A DNA stretch of 64,000 nt, from the NCBI RefSeq assembly GCF_021245725.1, contig NZ_JAJGSX010000042.1:1-64000 (forward strand), written 5' to 3'. The first letter of the stretch is position 1. Each line of letters starts with the position of its first letter. Below are positions 26,656-35,268 of this stretch, in pieces. A model generated the notes under the pieces. The model was not told the origin of the DNA. It searched no databases and saw only the letters and a list, made by a program, of their open reading frames with translations. Both the position numbers and the translations under genes were made by a program. Origin of the DNA: Pseudonocardia sp. TRM90224. GTDB lineage: Bacteria; Actinomycetota; Actinomycetes; Mycobacteriales; Pseudonocardiaceae.

Positions 26656-27998
26656 TGGACATCGCGGCAGCACAGGTGGCGGCACGCGACGCGCTGGAGG
26701 AACTCGTCCGGCTGCCGTCGGTGAGTGCCGACCCGGCAGCCGACCTCCGACAGAGCGCCGCCGCAACAGCGGATCTGTTCCACGCGGCCGGCATGCCGGA
26801 CGTCGAGATCATCGACAGCATCCCCGGTGGCCAACCGGCAGTGCTGGCCTCATACCCGGCCGCACCGGGTCGGCCGACGGTCCTGCTCTACGCCCACCAC
26901 GACGTCCAACCCGCGGGTGACCTGCGGGAGTGGACCAGCCCGCCCTTCACCCCGGAGGAACGGCAAGGGCGCCTCTACGGCCGCGGCGTGGCGGACAACA
27001 AGGCCGGGATCGCGGCCCACCTCGCCGCGGTGCTGGCCCACCGCGGCGCGATGCCCGTCGGAGTCACCGTCCTCGTCGAGGGTGAGGAGGAGATCACCTC
27101 GCCCACGCTCGGTGCGCTGCTGGACAAGTACCACGACCGGCTCGCCGCCGACCTGATCGTGCTGGCCGACAGCGAGAACCTCGAACTCGGCACCCCGGCG
27201 TTCACCACGTCGTTGCGGGGAACCGCCGCGTGCATCGTCGAGCTCCGGATGCTGGAGACGGCCGTCCATTCCGGTGTCTTCGGCGGCGCCGCCCCCGACG
27301 CGCTCACCGCGCTCTGCCGCCTGCTCGCCACGCTCCACGACGACCGGGGCGACGTCGCAGTCGCCGGGCTGCTGGCGGCCGAAGCGCCCCGGTTCGACTA
27401 TCCCGAGCAGACCTTCCGCGCAGAGGCCGGGTTGCTGGAAGGCGTCGAGCTGACCGGATCCGGCAACGTGGCCGGTCGGTTGTGGGCCCGCCCGGCGGCG
27501 ACGGTGCTGGCCATCGACGCCACCCCGGTCAGCCGGGCCTCGAACGTGCTCGCTGCCGGCGCCAGGGCCAAGGTGGGGCTGCGCGTCGCCCCCGGCGACG
27601 ATGCCGGCCGGGCCGCTGCGGCGCTCGCCGAGCACCTCGACCGGCATGCACCGTGGGGCGGCCGCGTGACCGTCGAGATCACCGACATCGCGCAGCCGCA
27701 CCACGTCGACACATCGGGCTGGCAGTTCGACGTCGCGCGGCGCGCGTACGGCGAGGCGTACGGGCGTGGCGTCGTGCAGGTCGGGAGCGGAGGCTCCATT
27801 CCATTCGTCGCCGAGTTCACATCGGCGTTCCCGACGGCCGCGGTCCTCATCACCAGCGCGGGAGCGGACAACCACTCGCGGCCACACGGCATCGACGAGA
27901 GCATCGACATCGGCGAGTTCGAGCGGGCCTGCCTCGCCGAGGCGTTGTTGATCGAGAAGCTCGCCGAGCGGGGGCCGGGGTCACCCGTCCGAACCTGA
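26652..27998 (+). CDS. M20-family dipeptidase/peptidase
   Basis: The 448-residue enzyme is an M20 zinc metallopeptidase related to dipeptidases and acetylornithine deacetylases. It has the metal ligand HHDVQPAG, the bridging Asp in GRGVADNK, the catalytic pair EGEEE and a late NHSRPHGIDE with the final metal ligand. The ATG at 26652 overlaps the MFS stop; ATG at 26655 is better spaced from the AGGAG. It has no signal peptide, so it acts in the cytosol. The gene ends inside the last codons of the convergent glycoside hydrolase gene (18 bp shared). Confidence 0.87.
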   Translation: MMDIAAAQVAARDALEELVRLPSVSADPAADLRQSAAATADLFHAAGMPDVEIIDSIPGGQPAVLASYPAAPGRPTVLLYAHHDVQPAGDLREWTSPPFTPEERQGRLYGRGVADNKAGIAAHLAAVLAHRGAMPVGVTVLVEGEEEITSPTLGALLDKYHDRLAADLIVLADSENLELGTPAFTTSLRGTAACIVELRMLETAVHSGVFGGAAPDALTALCRLLATLHDDRGDVAVAGLLAAEAPRFDYPEQTFRAEAGLLEGVELTGSGNVAGRLWARPAATVLAIDATPVSRASNVLAAGARAKVGLRVAPGDDAGRAAAALAEHLDRHAPWGGRVTVEITDIAQPHHVDTSGWQFDVARRAYGEAYGRGVVQVGSGGSIPFVAEFTSAFPTAAVLITSAGADNHSRPHGIDESIDIGEFERACLAEALLIEKLAERGPGSPVRT

Positions 27999-30596
27999 GG
28001 CCGCCGGGCGCAGCTCGGGCGGTGCCAGCAGGCCGGCGGGTTCGGGGCCTGTACGCATGCCGGTGCCTGCGTAGTAGTGGTTGGCCGCGGCGCTGGCCAC
28101 ATCGATCTGCAAGGTGGACGGCCCGTTCGTGACGGCGTCGGCCGGGATGCGGAAGCGGTACGGCGCCCAGCCGCGCATGCCGATCTCCCGCCCGTCGACG
28201 TGCACGCGCACCGAGCCGGCGACGGCGGGCAGCGTCAGCAGGTGGTCGCGGCCCGCGTCGAGGTCGACGGTCGTGCGGTACGTGGCGCGGCCGGAGAACG
28301 TGGGCCGGCCCTGTGCCTCCCAACCGCTGTCGACCTGGACGGGTGTGCCGTCGAGCATCCAGCCGTCACGAAGTTCTCGGGGCGGGCCCCATCGGACGTC
28401 CGTCGGGGCACCTTCGACGGCCCCCGGCCGCAGCACGAACAACCGGAGCTCGTTCGGCTCCAGGACGACGTTCGGGGATCGGTGGGCGATCCGCTCGCCC
28501 GATTCCGCCAACCATTCCTCGCAGTGGAGGCCGTCGGGCACGGGCAGTTCGGCGCGCACCGGGTCGGGTCCGTCGTTGAACATTGCGATCCGTGTGTGGC
28601 CGTCGGCGTCGACGCCGTTGTGCATCCACAGGTCCGGCGGCTCGCCCGCCGGGAACGTCGGGCCGGGCTCGGCCCGCCGCGAGGCGAACCGCTCGGGCGG
28701 TTCGGTGAAGTGCTCCACCGGGGCGAGCTCCGCCCAGTCGGCGGCGGCCGTCTGCTCACCGGACTGGTAGATCCACGGTGTCCGCCCGCTGGTCACGAGC
28801 CGCACCCCACCGGCCTGCAGGGCCGCGACGACCTCGACCGTCCGGCGCGAGCGCAGCGTCTCGACGTTCGGCAGCACGATCGTGTCGAATCCGCGGGCAA
28901 GGAGGGCCTCGACGGAGTCCAGGTCGCGCTCGTCGACGATGTCGAACTCGCAGCGGCCGGCGGTGAGCGCGCTCGCCCATCCGCCGAGGTGCTCGGCGTG
29001 CGCTCCGACCTGCCCGTGCGTCCAGATGGTCCGCAGCGGGTAGAGCAGCGCGACCTCGGGCCGGGTGCGCACGCCGTCGAGGAACGTGCTGAGTCGAGCG
29101 CTTTCGAGCGCGAACGCGGCGTGGTGCTCGGCGAACCACGGCTCGTAGTTCACCCCCGGCGGGAAGTCGTAGCGGGGATTGGCGAGCAGCTCGTGGTCAC
29201 GATCATGGCCGTCGGTCAGGTAGAAGCCGTGGAAGACCAGCTGCCGCATGCCTTGGAAGTGGTGGCGCACCGCGGTGGCCCGCAGCTCCTGCAGGGTGAG
29301 TCCCCAGTGGCCGGAGAACGGCGAGCCGCCGGGCGGCGGGGTCATGAAGTACTGCTCGACGATGGTGCCGGTGCGGCCGTGGTGGCGGGCGACGCCGTCG
29401 CCGAGCTTGGCGCTGAGCTGCGGCACGGCGTCCTGGGCGTCGACCGCGGTGAGGTCGCGGTAGCCGTCGACGCCGAAGTGGTCGAGCCCGAAGTTGAGCC
29501 GCAGGTCCCAGTTCGCGAAGGCGTCGCCGACGTTCCACGAGCCCACGTGGCTGAGCACCTCGTGCCCCGACTGCAGCAGGTTGTGGTCGTGGCTCCACCG
29601 CGAGACGGTGCCGAGGAACGCCTCCATCGCGTGGGTGCTGAACAGCTCGTAGAACCGCGCGCGGCGGGCGAGCTGCCCGGCGTCGGTCGCTCGGAGGACT
29701 GCCCCAAGCATCTCGACGTGGTCGGGGCATGCCCGGATCGCCTCGTCGAGGCTGCTGTGGAACGGCATCGAGCTGCGCAAATCGCCGCGACGCTGCGCCC
29801 AATCGTGTTGCGCCCAGTCGTAGAACACGGCGTGCGGCTGGTCGAAGAACATGTAGGCGACCGTGTAGCCCAGGTGCGGGGCGAGCTGCTCGGCGATCGG
29901 CTCGTACGCGGCCGCGACGAACCGTTCTACGGCGGCCCGGTCCAGCACGTTGATCAACCGGGACGTCGCGCAGCGGGCCGAGACGAGCACGGTGACCGTG
30001 GCGTCGGGGTCGCCGGTCGCGACGAAGGGTTCGACGGCGACGGTGCAGCCGTCGACGCCGGCCTCGACGAGCGTCGCCGACCCGGCCGCGTCGTGCGTCC
30101 CGTCGCCGGTCGAGACCAGCACGTACTCGACCCGCCAGTCTGCCCAGGCCGGCTGCGCGCCCTCGTAGTGCCAGGCCATCGCCGCAGGCCCGAGGTTCTC
30201 CGTGGCCGAGCGGATGCCGCTGACCGACGCCTGGAGGCGCCCGTCGACGATCGTGGCCGGGCTCCAGAACAGGTGCCGTTCGCGCAGCCCGTCGTGGCCC
30301 TGCACGGCACGTCCGGCGGCGTGGCCGGACTGCCAGCAGTAGTCGTCGTAGATCCCGACCACCATGTCGTGCTCGGCGGCGACGTCCACGGCGAACCGGT
30401 AGGCGTCGAGGAACTCCGCGCCGAGGTACTCGCCGATCGGGAACGACAGCCGGGTCTGGATCATGAAGGTGTGGAAGCCGCCGTCGTGCATCTGCGCGAC
30501 CTGGGCGCGGATCTCGTCGCGGCCGGGCAGCCGGTGCCAGAACCAGTAGGCGGCCGGCCGGTGCCACGGGCCGGGGTCGGCGAAGTCGGGGGTCAT
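27981..30596 (-). CDS. GH106-like glycoside hydrolase
   Basis: This 871-residue protein begins with a TIM-barrel-like region (AAYWFWHRLPGRDEIRAQVAQM, then GIYDDYCWQSGHAAGR), which resembles the WxW and YDExNWPSGxAGG blocks of GH106 alpha-L-rhamnosidase-like enzymes. It ends with a jelly-roll sugar-binding domain like that of GH2 enzymes (TYRTTVDLDAGRDHLLTLPAV, VRVHVDG). No signal peptide is present, so a glycoside would be cleaved inside the cell after import. It overlaps the NCS1 permease gene by 4 bp (ATGA) and is the last gene of a three-gene operon. The sugar specificity is not known and the family assignment is moderate. Confidence 0.65.
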   Translation of the reverse strand: MTPDFADPGPWHRPAAYWFWHRLPGRDEIRAQVAQMHDGGFHTFMIQTRLSFPIGEYLGAEFLDAYRFAVDVAAEHDMVVGIYDDYCWQSGHAAGRAVQGHDGLRERHLFWSPATIVDGRLQASVSGIRSATENLGPAAMAWHYEGAQPAWADWRVEYVLVSTGDGTHDAAGSATLVEAGVDGCTVAVEPFVATGDPDATVTVLVSARCATSRLINVLDRAAVERFVAAAYEPIAEQLAPHLGYTVAYMFFDQPHAVFYDWAQHDWAQRRGDLRSSMPFHSSLDEAIRACPDHVEMLGAVLRATDAGQLARRARFYELFSTHAMEAFLGTVSRWSHDHNLLQSGHEVLSHVGSWNVGDAFANWDLRLNFGLDHFGVDGYRDLTAVDAQDAVPQLSAKLGDGVARHHGRTGTIVEQYFMTPPPGGSPFSGHWGLTLQELRATAVRHHFQGMRQLVFHGFYLTDGHDRDHELLANPRYDFPPGVNYEPWFAEHHAAFALESARLSTFLDGVRTRPEVALLYPLRTIWTHGQVGAHAEHLGGWASALTAGRCEFDIVDERDLDSVEALLARGFDTIVLPNVETLRSRRTVEVVAALQAGGVRLVTSGRTPWIYQSGEQTAAADWAELAPVEHFTEPPERFASRRAEPGPTFPAGEPPDLWMHNGVDADGHTRIAMFNDGPDPVRAELPVPDGLHCEEWLAESGERIAHRSPNVVLEPNELRLFVLRPGAVEGAPTDVRWGPPRELRDGWMLDGTPVQVDSGWEAQGRPTFSGRATYRTTVDLDAGRDHLLTLPAVAGSVRVHVDGREIGMRGWAPYRFRIPADAVTNGPSTLQIDVASAAANHYYAGTGMRTGPEPAGLLAPPELRPAASGSDG

Positions 30597-32101
30597 TCCC
30601 GCGCGCCGGCGGCGACGGGTCCGTCGGCCACCGCGGCGGCCTTCGAGTAGTCGGGCTGCGGGTCGAGCTTGAGCACGAACGTCAGCAGCGCGTAGCAGCT
30701 CGCGCCCAGCAGCGTTGCGATGACGACGCCGATGTTGCTCTTGCCGAGCACGCCGTCGGCGGCCTCCGCGGAGAGCAGGAAGCTCGTGAGGTGGGCGAAG
30801 TTGGGGTCGGCGCTCGTCACGGTGCCGAGGCCGACGATCGTGCCCAGCGCCAGCGAGACCAGCGCCGTCCAGCGGCCGTCGCGGCCACCGAAGCCCCGCG
30901 GGTTGGCCATGTCTGTGTTCCAGCCGAGCCGGCGCTGCCGCACGAAGTCGACGAGCTGGATGCCGCCCATCGTCCCCATCATCACGGCGATCAGCGAGAG
31001 GAACGACTGGAACGTCGCGAGGAACGAGTCGGAGACGAACAGCAGGTAGAACGCCCCGGCGGCGATCAGAAGCGCGTTGATCGCGGTGGTGGCCGAACGG
31101 CGCAGCGGCACGCCGACCGCACCGAGCGCCAGGCCCGAGCTGTAGATGCCGGTGATCGCCGCGGAGACCAGCGAGATGACGATGACGATCGAGAACGGGA
31201 CGAAGAACCACAGCGGCAGCAGCGCGGTGAGGGCGCCGATCGGGTCGTCGGCCGCCGCCGAACCGAGCGCCGGGTCGCTGCCGACGAGAAGCGCGCCGAC
31301 GACGAGCAGCACGACCACCGGGATCGACAGGCCCGACGTCGTCCAGCCGATGACGGCGCGGGCGGGTGTGGTGCGGGGCAGGTACCGGGCGAAGTCGCCG
31401 CCGTAGTTGAGGAAGCCCAGCCCGACCAGCGTCATCGCCATGATGATCCCGCCGACGAACGTCAGCGGACCGGCGGCGGGCGCGTCGCCCAAGCGCGACC
31501 AGGTGATCGTCGGGACGACGAACCCGAGGAACACCAGCGTCATCAGGCCGGTGAGCCAGGAGATCCAAACCTCGATCCGCATGATGAACGCGTGGCCGAG
31601 CACGGAGGCCGTCATCGTCACCGCGAGTACGACGACGAACCAGACGATCACGGTGATCACGGCCGGCTTGCCGTCGACGCCTGCGAACGCCGCAGGCCAG
31701 AGCGTGGAGAACAGGTTCGCGCCGGTCGTCGAGGCCAGCGTGATGATCGTGACCTTCCAGCCCATGTTGGACAGGTAGGCGAAGAAGGCGGGCACGATGT
31801 TGCCGCGCGTGCCGAACGCGAAGCGGGTCTGGACGAGCGTCGGGAGGCCGGTGCGCGGCCCGCCGACGGCGAGCACCCCGACGAGCGCGCAGGAGATCAG
31901 GTAGCCGATGGTGCCGGCGACGATCGTCTGCCAGACGTTCAGCCCGAGCGAGAAGACGTAGATGCCGTAGCTGATGCCGAGGATCGAGATGTTCCAGGCG
32001 AACCAGACGGCGAACAGCCCGCGGGGGCGGCCGCGGCGCTCTGCGTCCGGCACGGGGTTGACGCCGTTCGACTCGACGGTGAGTGCGTTGCTCTCGCTCA
32101 T
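30593..32101 (-). CDS. NCS1-family nucleobase/nucleoside-type permease
   Basis: The 502-residue membrane protein has about 12 helices and NCS1 (purine/cytosine permease) features: the opening FAVWFAWNISILGISYGIYVFS, TLVQTRFAFGTRGN in helix 3 and GLGFLNYGGDFARYLP in the middle. NCS1 members import nucleobases, hydantoins, allantoin or, in some cases, nucleosides. It lies between PfkB and a glycoside hydrolase with 4-bp overlaps on both sides. A substrate made of a nucleobase-like group joined to a sugar would explain this trio, but that is inference. Confidence 0.82.
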   Translation of the reverse strand: MSESNALTVESNGVNPVPDAERRGRPRGLFAVWFAWNISILGISYGIYVFSLGLNVWQTIVAGTIGYLISCALVGVLAVGGPRTGLPTLVQTRFAFGTRGNIVPAFFAYLSNMGWKVTIITLASTTGANLFSTLWPAAFAGVDGKPAVITVIVWFVVVLAVTMTASVLGHAFIMRIEVWISWLTGLMTLVFLGFVVPTITWSRLGDAPAAGPLTFVGGIIMAMTLVGLGFLNYGGDFARYLPRTTPARAVIGWTTSGLSIPVVVLLVVGALLVGSDPALGSAAADDPIGALTALLPLWFFVPFSIVIVISLVSAAITGIYSSGLALGAVGVPLRRSATTAINALLIAAGAFYLLFVSDSFLATFQSFLSLIAVMMGTMGGIQLVDFVRQRRLGWNTDMANPRGFGGRDGRWTALVSLALGTIVGLGTVTSADPNFAHLTSFLLSAEAADGVLGKSNIGVVIATLLGASCYALLTFVLKLDPQPDYSKAAAVADGPVAAGARE

Positions 32102-33063
32102 GGCCTGCCTTCCGGACAGGGGGTGGCCGCCAGCAGCTCGCGGACGGCGGTGGGGGAGAGGTCGGGGTTGCGCGCGCCCCGAGTCGTGACAGCGAGCGTC
32201 GCCGCCGCGACGGCGTGGCGGACGGCTCCGGGTAGGTCGGCGACACCCTGCGCCAGCTGCGCGGCGAGCGCGCCGAGGAACGTGTCGCCTGCGCCGACGG
32301 TGTCGACGGCGTCGACCGGGACGGGCCGGACGGAGGTGACCGTCGTGCCCTGCCGCACCAGAGCACCGTGCGGGCCCAACGTCACGACGACGTCGCCGGG
32401 CGGGGCGCCGGCGAGCACCTGCGCGAGATCGGCCGGGTCCGCCGGGAGCTCGCGGCCGAGCAGATCGGACAGCTCGCCGTGGTTGACGACGAGCAGATCG
32501 ATCCCGGCGCGGATCTCGTCGTCGAGCTCGCGGTACGGCGAGGGGTTGAGCACGACGAGCGCCCGCCCGCGGTAGGCGCGCACCGCGGCGGCGACGACCT
32601 CGGGCGGGATCTCGTGCTGGAGGATCACGACCTGCGGCGCGGGGGTGTGCGCGGCGTGGTCGGTGACGTGGGCGGCCGTGAGCAGCGCGTTCGCGCCGGG
32701 ATGCACGACGATGGCGTTGTCCGAGGGGGTCACGAGCAGCACGGCCCGCCCGGTGGGGGCGTCCGGGTGTCGGACGACCGGCCCGAGATCGACACCGGCC
32801 GCGGCGAGGTCCTCCAGGGCGCGGTCGCCGTCGCGGCCGACGCACGCGAGGAGGCTCACGGCCGCGCCGAGCTGCTGCGCGGCGAGCGCCTGGTTCGCGC
32901 CCTTCCCGCCGCCGCCCTCCCGCGCTCCGGTGCTCGTGATCGTCTCGCCGTCGCGGGGCAGGCGCTCGACCGAGTAGCCGGTGTCGAGGTTGACCGAGCC
33001 GACGACCAGAACCCGCCCGGCTCCTTCGCCGGACTCCCGTTCGCCGGACTCCCGGAAATGCAT
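32098..33063 (-). CDS. PfkB-family sugar kinase, ribokinase-like
   Basis: This 321-residue kinase has ribokinase signatures: GSVNLDTGYSVERLPRDGETI at the N-terminus, GGGGKGANQALAAQQLG for sugar binding and DTVGAGDTFLGALAAQ with the catalytic Asp and anion hole. It likely phosphorylates ribose or a similar sugar released by the operon's hydrolase. The ATG at 33063 lies inside a perfect 16-bp palindrome, so a bound LacI protein would cover the start codon. The first 16 residues (RESGERESGEGAG) are unusual low-complexity sequence before the normal beginning of the fold. Confidence 0.84.
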   Translation of the reverse strand: MHFRESGERESGEGAGRVLVVGSVNLDTGYSVERLPRDGETITSTGAREGGGGKGANQALAAQQLGAAVSLLACVGRDGDRALEDLAAAGVDLGPVVRHPDAPTGRAVLLVTPSDNAIVVHPGANALLTAAHVTDHAAHTPAPQVVILQHEIPPEVVAAAVRAYRGRALVVLNPSPYRELDDEIRAGIDLLVVNHGELSDLLGRELPADPADLAQVLAGAPPGDVVVTLGPHGALVRQGTTVTSVRPVPVDAVDTVGAGDTFLGALAAQLAQGVADLPGAVRHAVAAATLAVTTRGARNPDLSPTAVRELLAATPCPEGRP

Positions 33064-33068
33064 TTCCG
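33053..33068. promoter_or_regulatory. LacI-type operator at the PfkB start
   Basis: CGGAAATGCATTTCCG is a perfect 16-bp palindrome. It overlaps the kinase start codon and lies 87 bp upstream of the divergent LacI start, so it is the likely site for that regulator. Confidence 0.7.
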
Positions 33069-33154
33069 AATACTGGCACGGGCCCCTAAGCTGGTCAAGG
33101 AACGGTCGTGCCTTCTGGGTAGCATCGTCGTTCCGTGATCTTGGGGGGTGCCGT

Positions 33155-34138
33155 TTGGCCGGGCGGGTGAGTCTGAAGCACGTCGCCGCCGTCGCCGGGG
33201 TCTCGCCGTCGACGGCCAGCAGGGTGCTCGCCGGGGTCGACCGGAACGTCGACCCGGAGCTGGCGCGGCGGGTGCGGCTCGCGTGCGACGAGCTCGGCTA
33301 CCGCGTGAACGCCGCCGCGCGGGCTCTGCGGCTGCAGTCGACCGGATCCGTCGCGCTGGTCGTCCCGGCGATCGCCAACGCGTACTTCTGCGAGCTCGTC
33401 GCCGCGTACTCGCACCGGCTCGATGCGGGCGGGCGCCGGCTGGTCACGATCGACACCAACGAGACGCTGGCCAGCGAGACCCGGCAGCTCGGCGCGATGG
33501 ACCGGGTGCTCGTCGACGCCGTGCTCGTCGTGCCGGTCGACCACCGCGAGAGCGCCGCGGCGATCAACGACGTCATGCGCAACCACACCGTCGTGCAGGT
33601 CGACCGCGTCGCGGCCGGCGCCGGCGCCCCCTCCGTGCGGCTGGACAACGCGGCCGGGATGAAGCTGCTCGTCGAGCACCTGCGTGAGCACGGCCGCCGA
33701 CGAATAGCGCTGATCGACGCGCAGGAGCGCTCATCGTCGAGCGTCGAGCGGGTCGAGGCCTTCCGCGCGCTCGCCGGCCCGCACGACTCGGTGATGCAGA
33801 TGGCGTCGTTCTCGATGTCGAGCGGCACCGAAGCGGCATCCCGGCTGCTCGCCGACCGCGGCACGGCCGATGCCGTCATCTGCACCGCCGACGTCGTCGC
33901 GATCGGTGTGCTCACCGCACTGCAGCACGGCGGGCTGCGGGTGCCGGCAGAGGTCGCGATCGCCAGCTTCGACGGCACGTCGCTCACCGACGTCGCGACA
34001 CCCGGGCTGACCTCGCTCCGGTCGCCGGTCGACGCGATCGTCACCGCGTCGCTGGAGATCATCGACGGGGGAACGGCGTGCGACGTGGTGGTGGACCCGG
34101 CGTTGGTCGTCCGTGGGTCGACGGTGGTCGGGAGCTGA
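33155..34138 (+). CDS. LacI-family regulator of the PfkB/NCS1/GH operon
   Basis: The 327-residue regulator has a LacI helix-turn-helix (VSLKHVAAVAGVSPSTASRVLAG), a hinge (ARALRLQSTGSVALVVP) and a periplasmic-binding-like domain ending SFDGTSLTDVATPGLTSLRSP. I chose TTG at 33155 because a run of six Gs lies six bases upstream; GTG at 33167 is the alternative. It diverges from the kinase/permease/hydrolase operon across a 16-bp palindrome and is almost certainly its regulator. The ligand is probably the imported glycoside or a product of it. Confidence 0.86.
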   Translation: MAGRVSLKHVAAVAGVSPSTASRVLAGVDRNVDPELARRVRLACDELGYRVNAAARALRLQSTGSVALVVPAIANAYFCELVAAYSHRLDAGGRRLVTIDTNETLASETRQLGAMDRVLVDAVLVVPVDHRESAAAINDVMRNHTVVQVDRVAAGAGAPSVRLDNAAGMKLLVEHLREHGRRRIALIDAQERSSSSVERVEAFRALAGPHDSVMQMASFSMSSGTEAASRLLADRGTADAVICTADVVAIGVLTALQHGGLRVPAEVAIASFDGTSLTDVATPGLTSLRSPVDAIVTASLEIIDGGTACDVVVDPALVVRGSTVVGS

Positions 34139-34149
34139 TTCGCGGTACC

Positions 34150-35268
34150 TCAGCCGAACCGCATGGAGGCTTGCACCGCCTCGAAGCCGTCCCGCCGGAG
34201 TTGGTGCTCGTACCCCTCGATCGCCGTGAGCAGGTCAGGTGCCGCCAGCGCCGCTGCGAGCCGGGCGGCGTCCTGCAGCGCGGTGTTCGCTCCGGACCCG
34301 CGGCTGGGCAGCATGGCGTGGATCGCATCGCCGAGGACCGTCACGTTGCTGGGCGGCCAGACGTCGACGGGTTCGGCCATCCCCATCTCCAGCGCGTAGC
34401 ACTGGTCGGGCCAGGCGTCCGCGACAACGCGGCGCAGGGCCGGGTGCGCCTGCGCGGTCGCGGCCTTCGCGAACTCCCAGAGCGGGCCGTCGATCCGGGG
34501 TGGGACGAGCGCCCACATCAGGTAGTCCTGGCTGTCGCCGGGGTCGAAGCCGGGCAGCAGCCGCGCGGCAACCTGCGCCGGCGGTTCCTGGAAACGCATC
34601 GCGGCGACGATCATGCGTACGTCCCCGACCTGCGTCGCGGTGAAGCTGCCCTTGATCCGGTCGGGCAGGCCGGTTGCGAGGAGCCCGGGTGTCAGGGGTG
34701 TCTTGCCGCCCAGCCAGCGCACCCCGGTGTCGACGACGGCGGCGTGCGGGAGGTACTGCCGGCGGACGGCGGAGCCGATGCCGTCGGCGCCGACCAGCAC
34801 GTCGCCGTGCGCCGTGGTGCCGTCGGCGAAGTGCGCGCGCACCCCGCTGTCCTGCTCGAAGCTGCCCTGGTCGAACCGCACCAGCTCCTTCCCGAACCGG
34901 ACGTCGAGCCCGTGCGCGAGGAGCCGCCGGACCAGCCGCCGGCTCGCCGACCGGCCGGGGCGGACGTCGTCCGGCAGGCCCTCCCGCCCGGCGAACGGCT
35001 GCGACGAGACCACCTCCAGCCGGTCGTCGAGGACGGTGAGGTTCGTGCTCGGCTGCCCCAGCGTCGCCTCGAACAGGGCGAACTGGGCGCCCGGCAGGCA
35101 GGCGCGCAAGGCTGCGATGCCACGCTCGTCGATGTGGAACCGGGCGCCCTGGCCGCGGACCTCGGCGCTGGTGTCCCGCTCGTACACCTCGACGTCGACG
35201 CCACGCCGGGTGAGGCCGTGCGCGAGCGCCAGCCCACCCAGGCCCGCGCCGATCACGACGACGCGCAT
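34150..35268 (-). CDS. FAD-dependent monooxygenase
   Basis: The 372-residue flavoprotein belongs to the aromatic hydroxylase (PHBH/UbiH) group. It opens with the dinucleotide-binding GAGLGGLALAHGL, has the VGADGIGSAVR segment in the middle and the late FAD motif GDAIHAMLPSRGSGANTALQDA. It probably hydroxylates or oxidises an aromatic or polyketide-like compound; the substrate is unknown. Its ATG overlaps the stop of the preceding oxidoreductase gene by one base (TGATG), so translation is coupled. Both genes are divergent from a TetR gene with two operator-like palindromes. Confidence 0.85.
   Translation of the reverse strand: MRVVVIGAGLGGLALAHGLTRRGVDVEVYERDTSAEVRGQGARFHIDERGIAALRACLPGAQFALFEATLGQPSTNLTVLDDRLEVVSSQPFAGREGLPDDVRPGRSASRRLVRRLLAHGLDVRFGKELVRFDQGSFEQDSGVRAHFADGTTAHGDVLVGADGIGSAVRRQYLPHAAVVDTGVRWLGGKTPLTPGLLATGLPDRIKGSFTATQVGDVRMIVAAMRFQEPPAQVAARLLPGFDPGDSQDYLMWALVPPRIDGPLWEFAKAATAQAHPALRRVVADAWPDQCYALEMGMAEPVDVWPPSNVTVLGDAIHAMLPSRGSGANTALQDAARLAAALAAPDLLTAIEGYEHQLRRDGFEAVQASMRFG

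Noticed and set aside
27981..32366. Possible 1461-codon fusion protein
   Set aside because: The frame is open by chance across the NCS1 permease and kinase genes; only the part from 30596 is coding in this frame.
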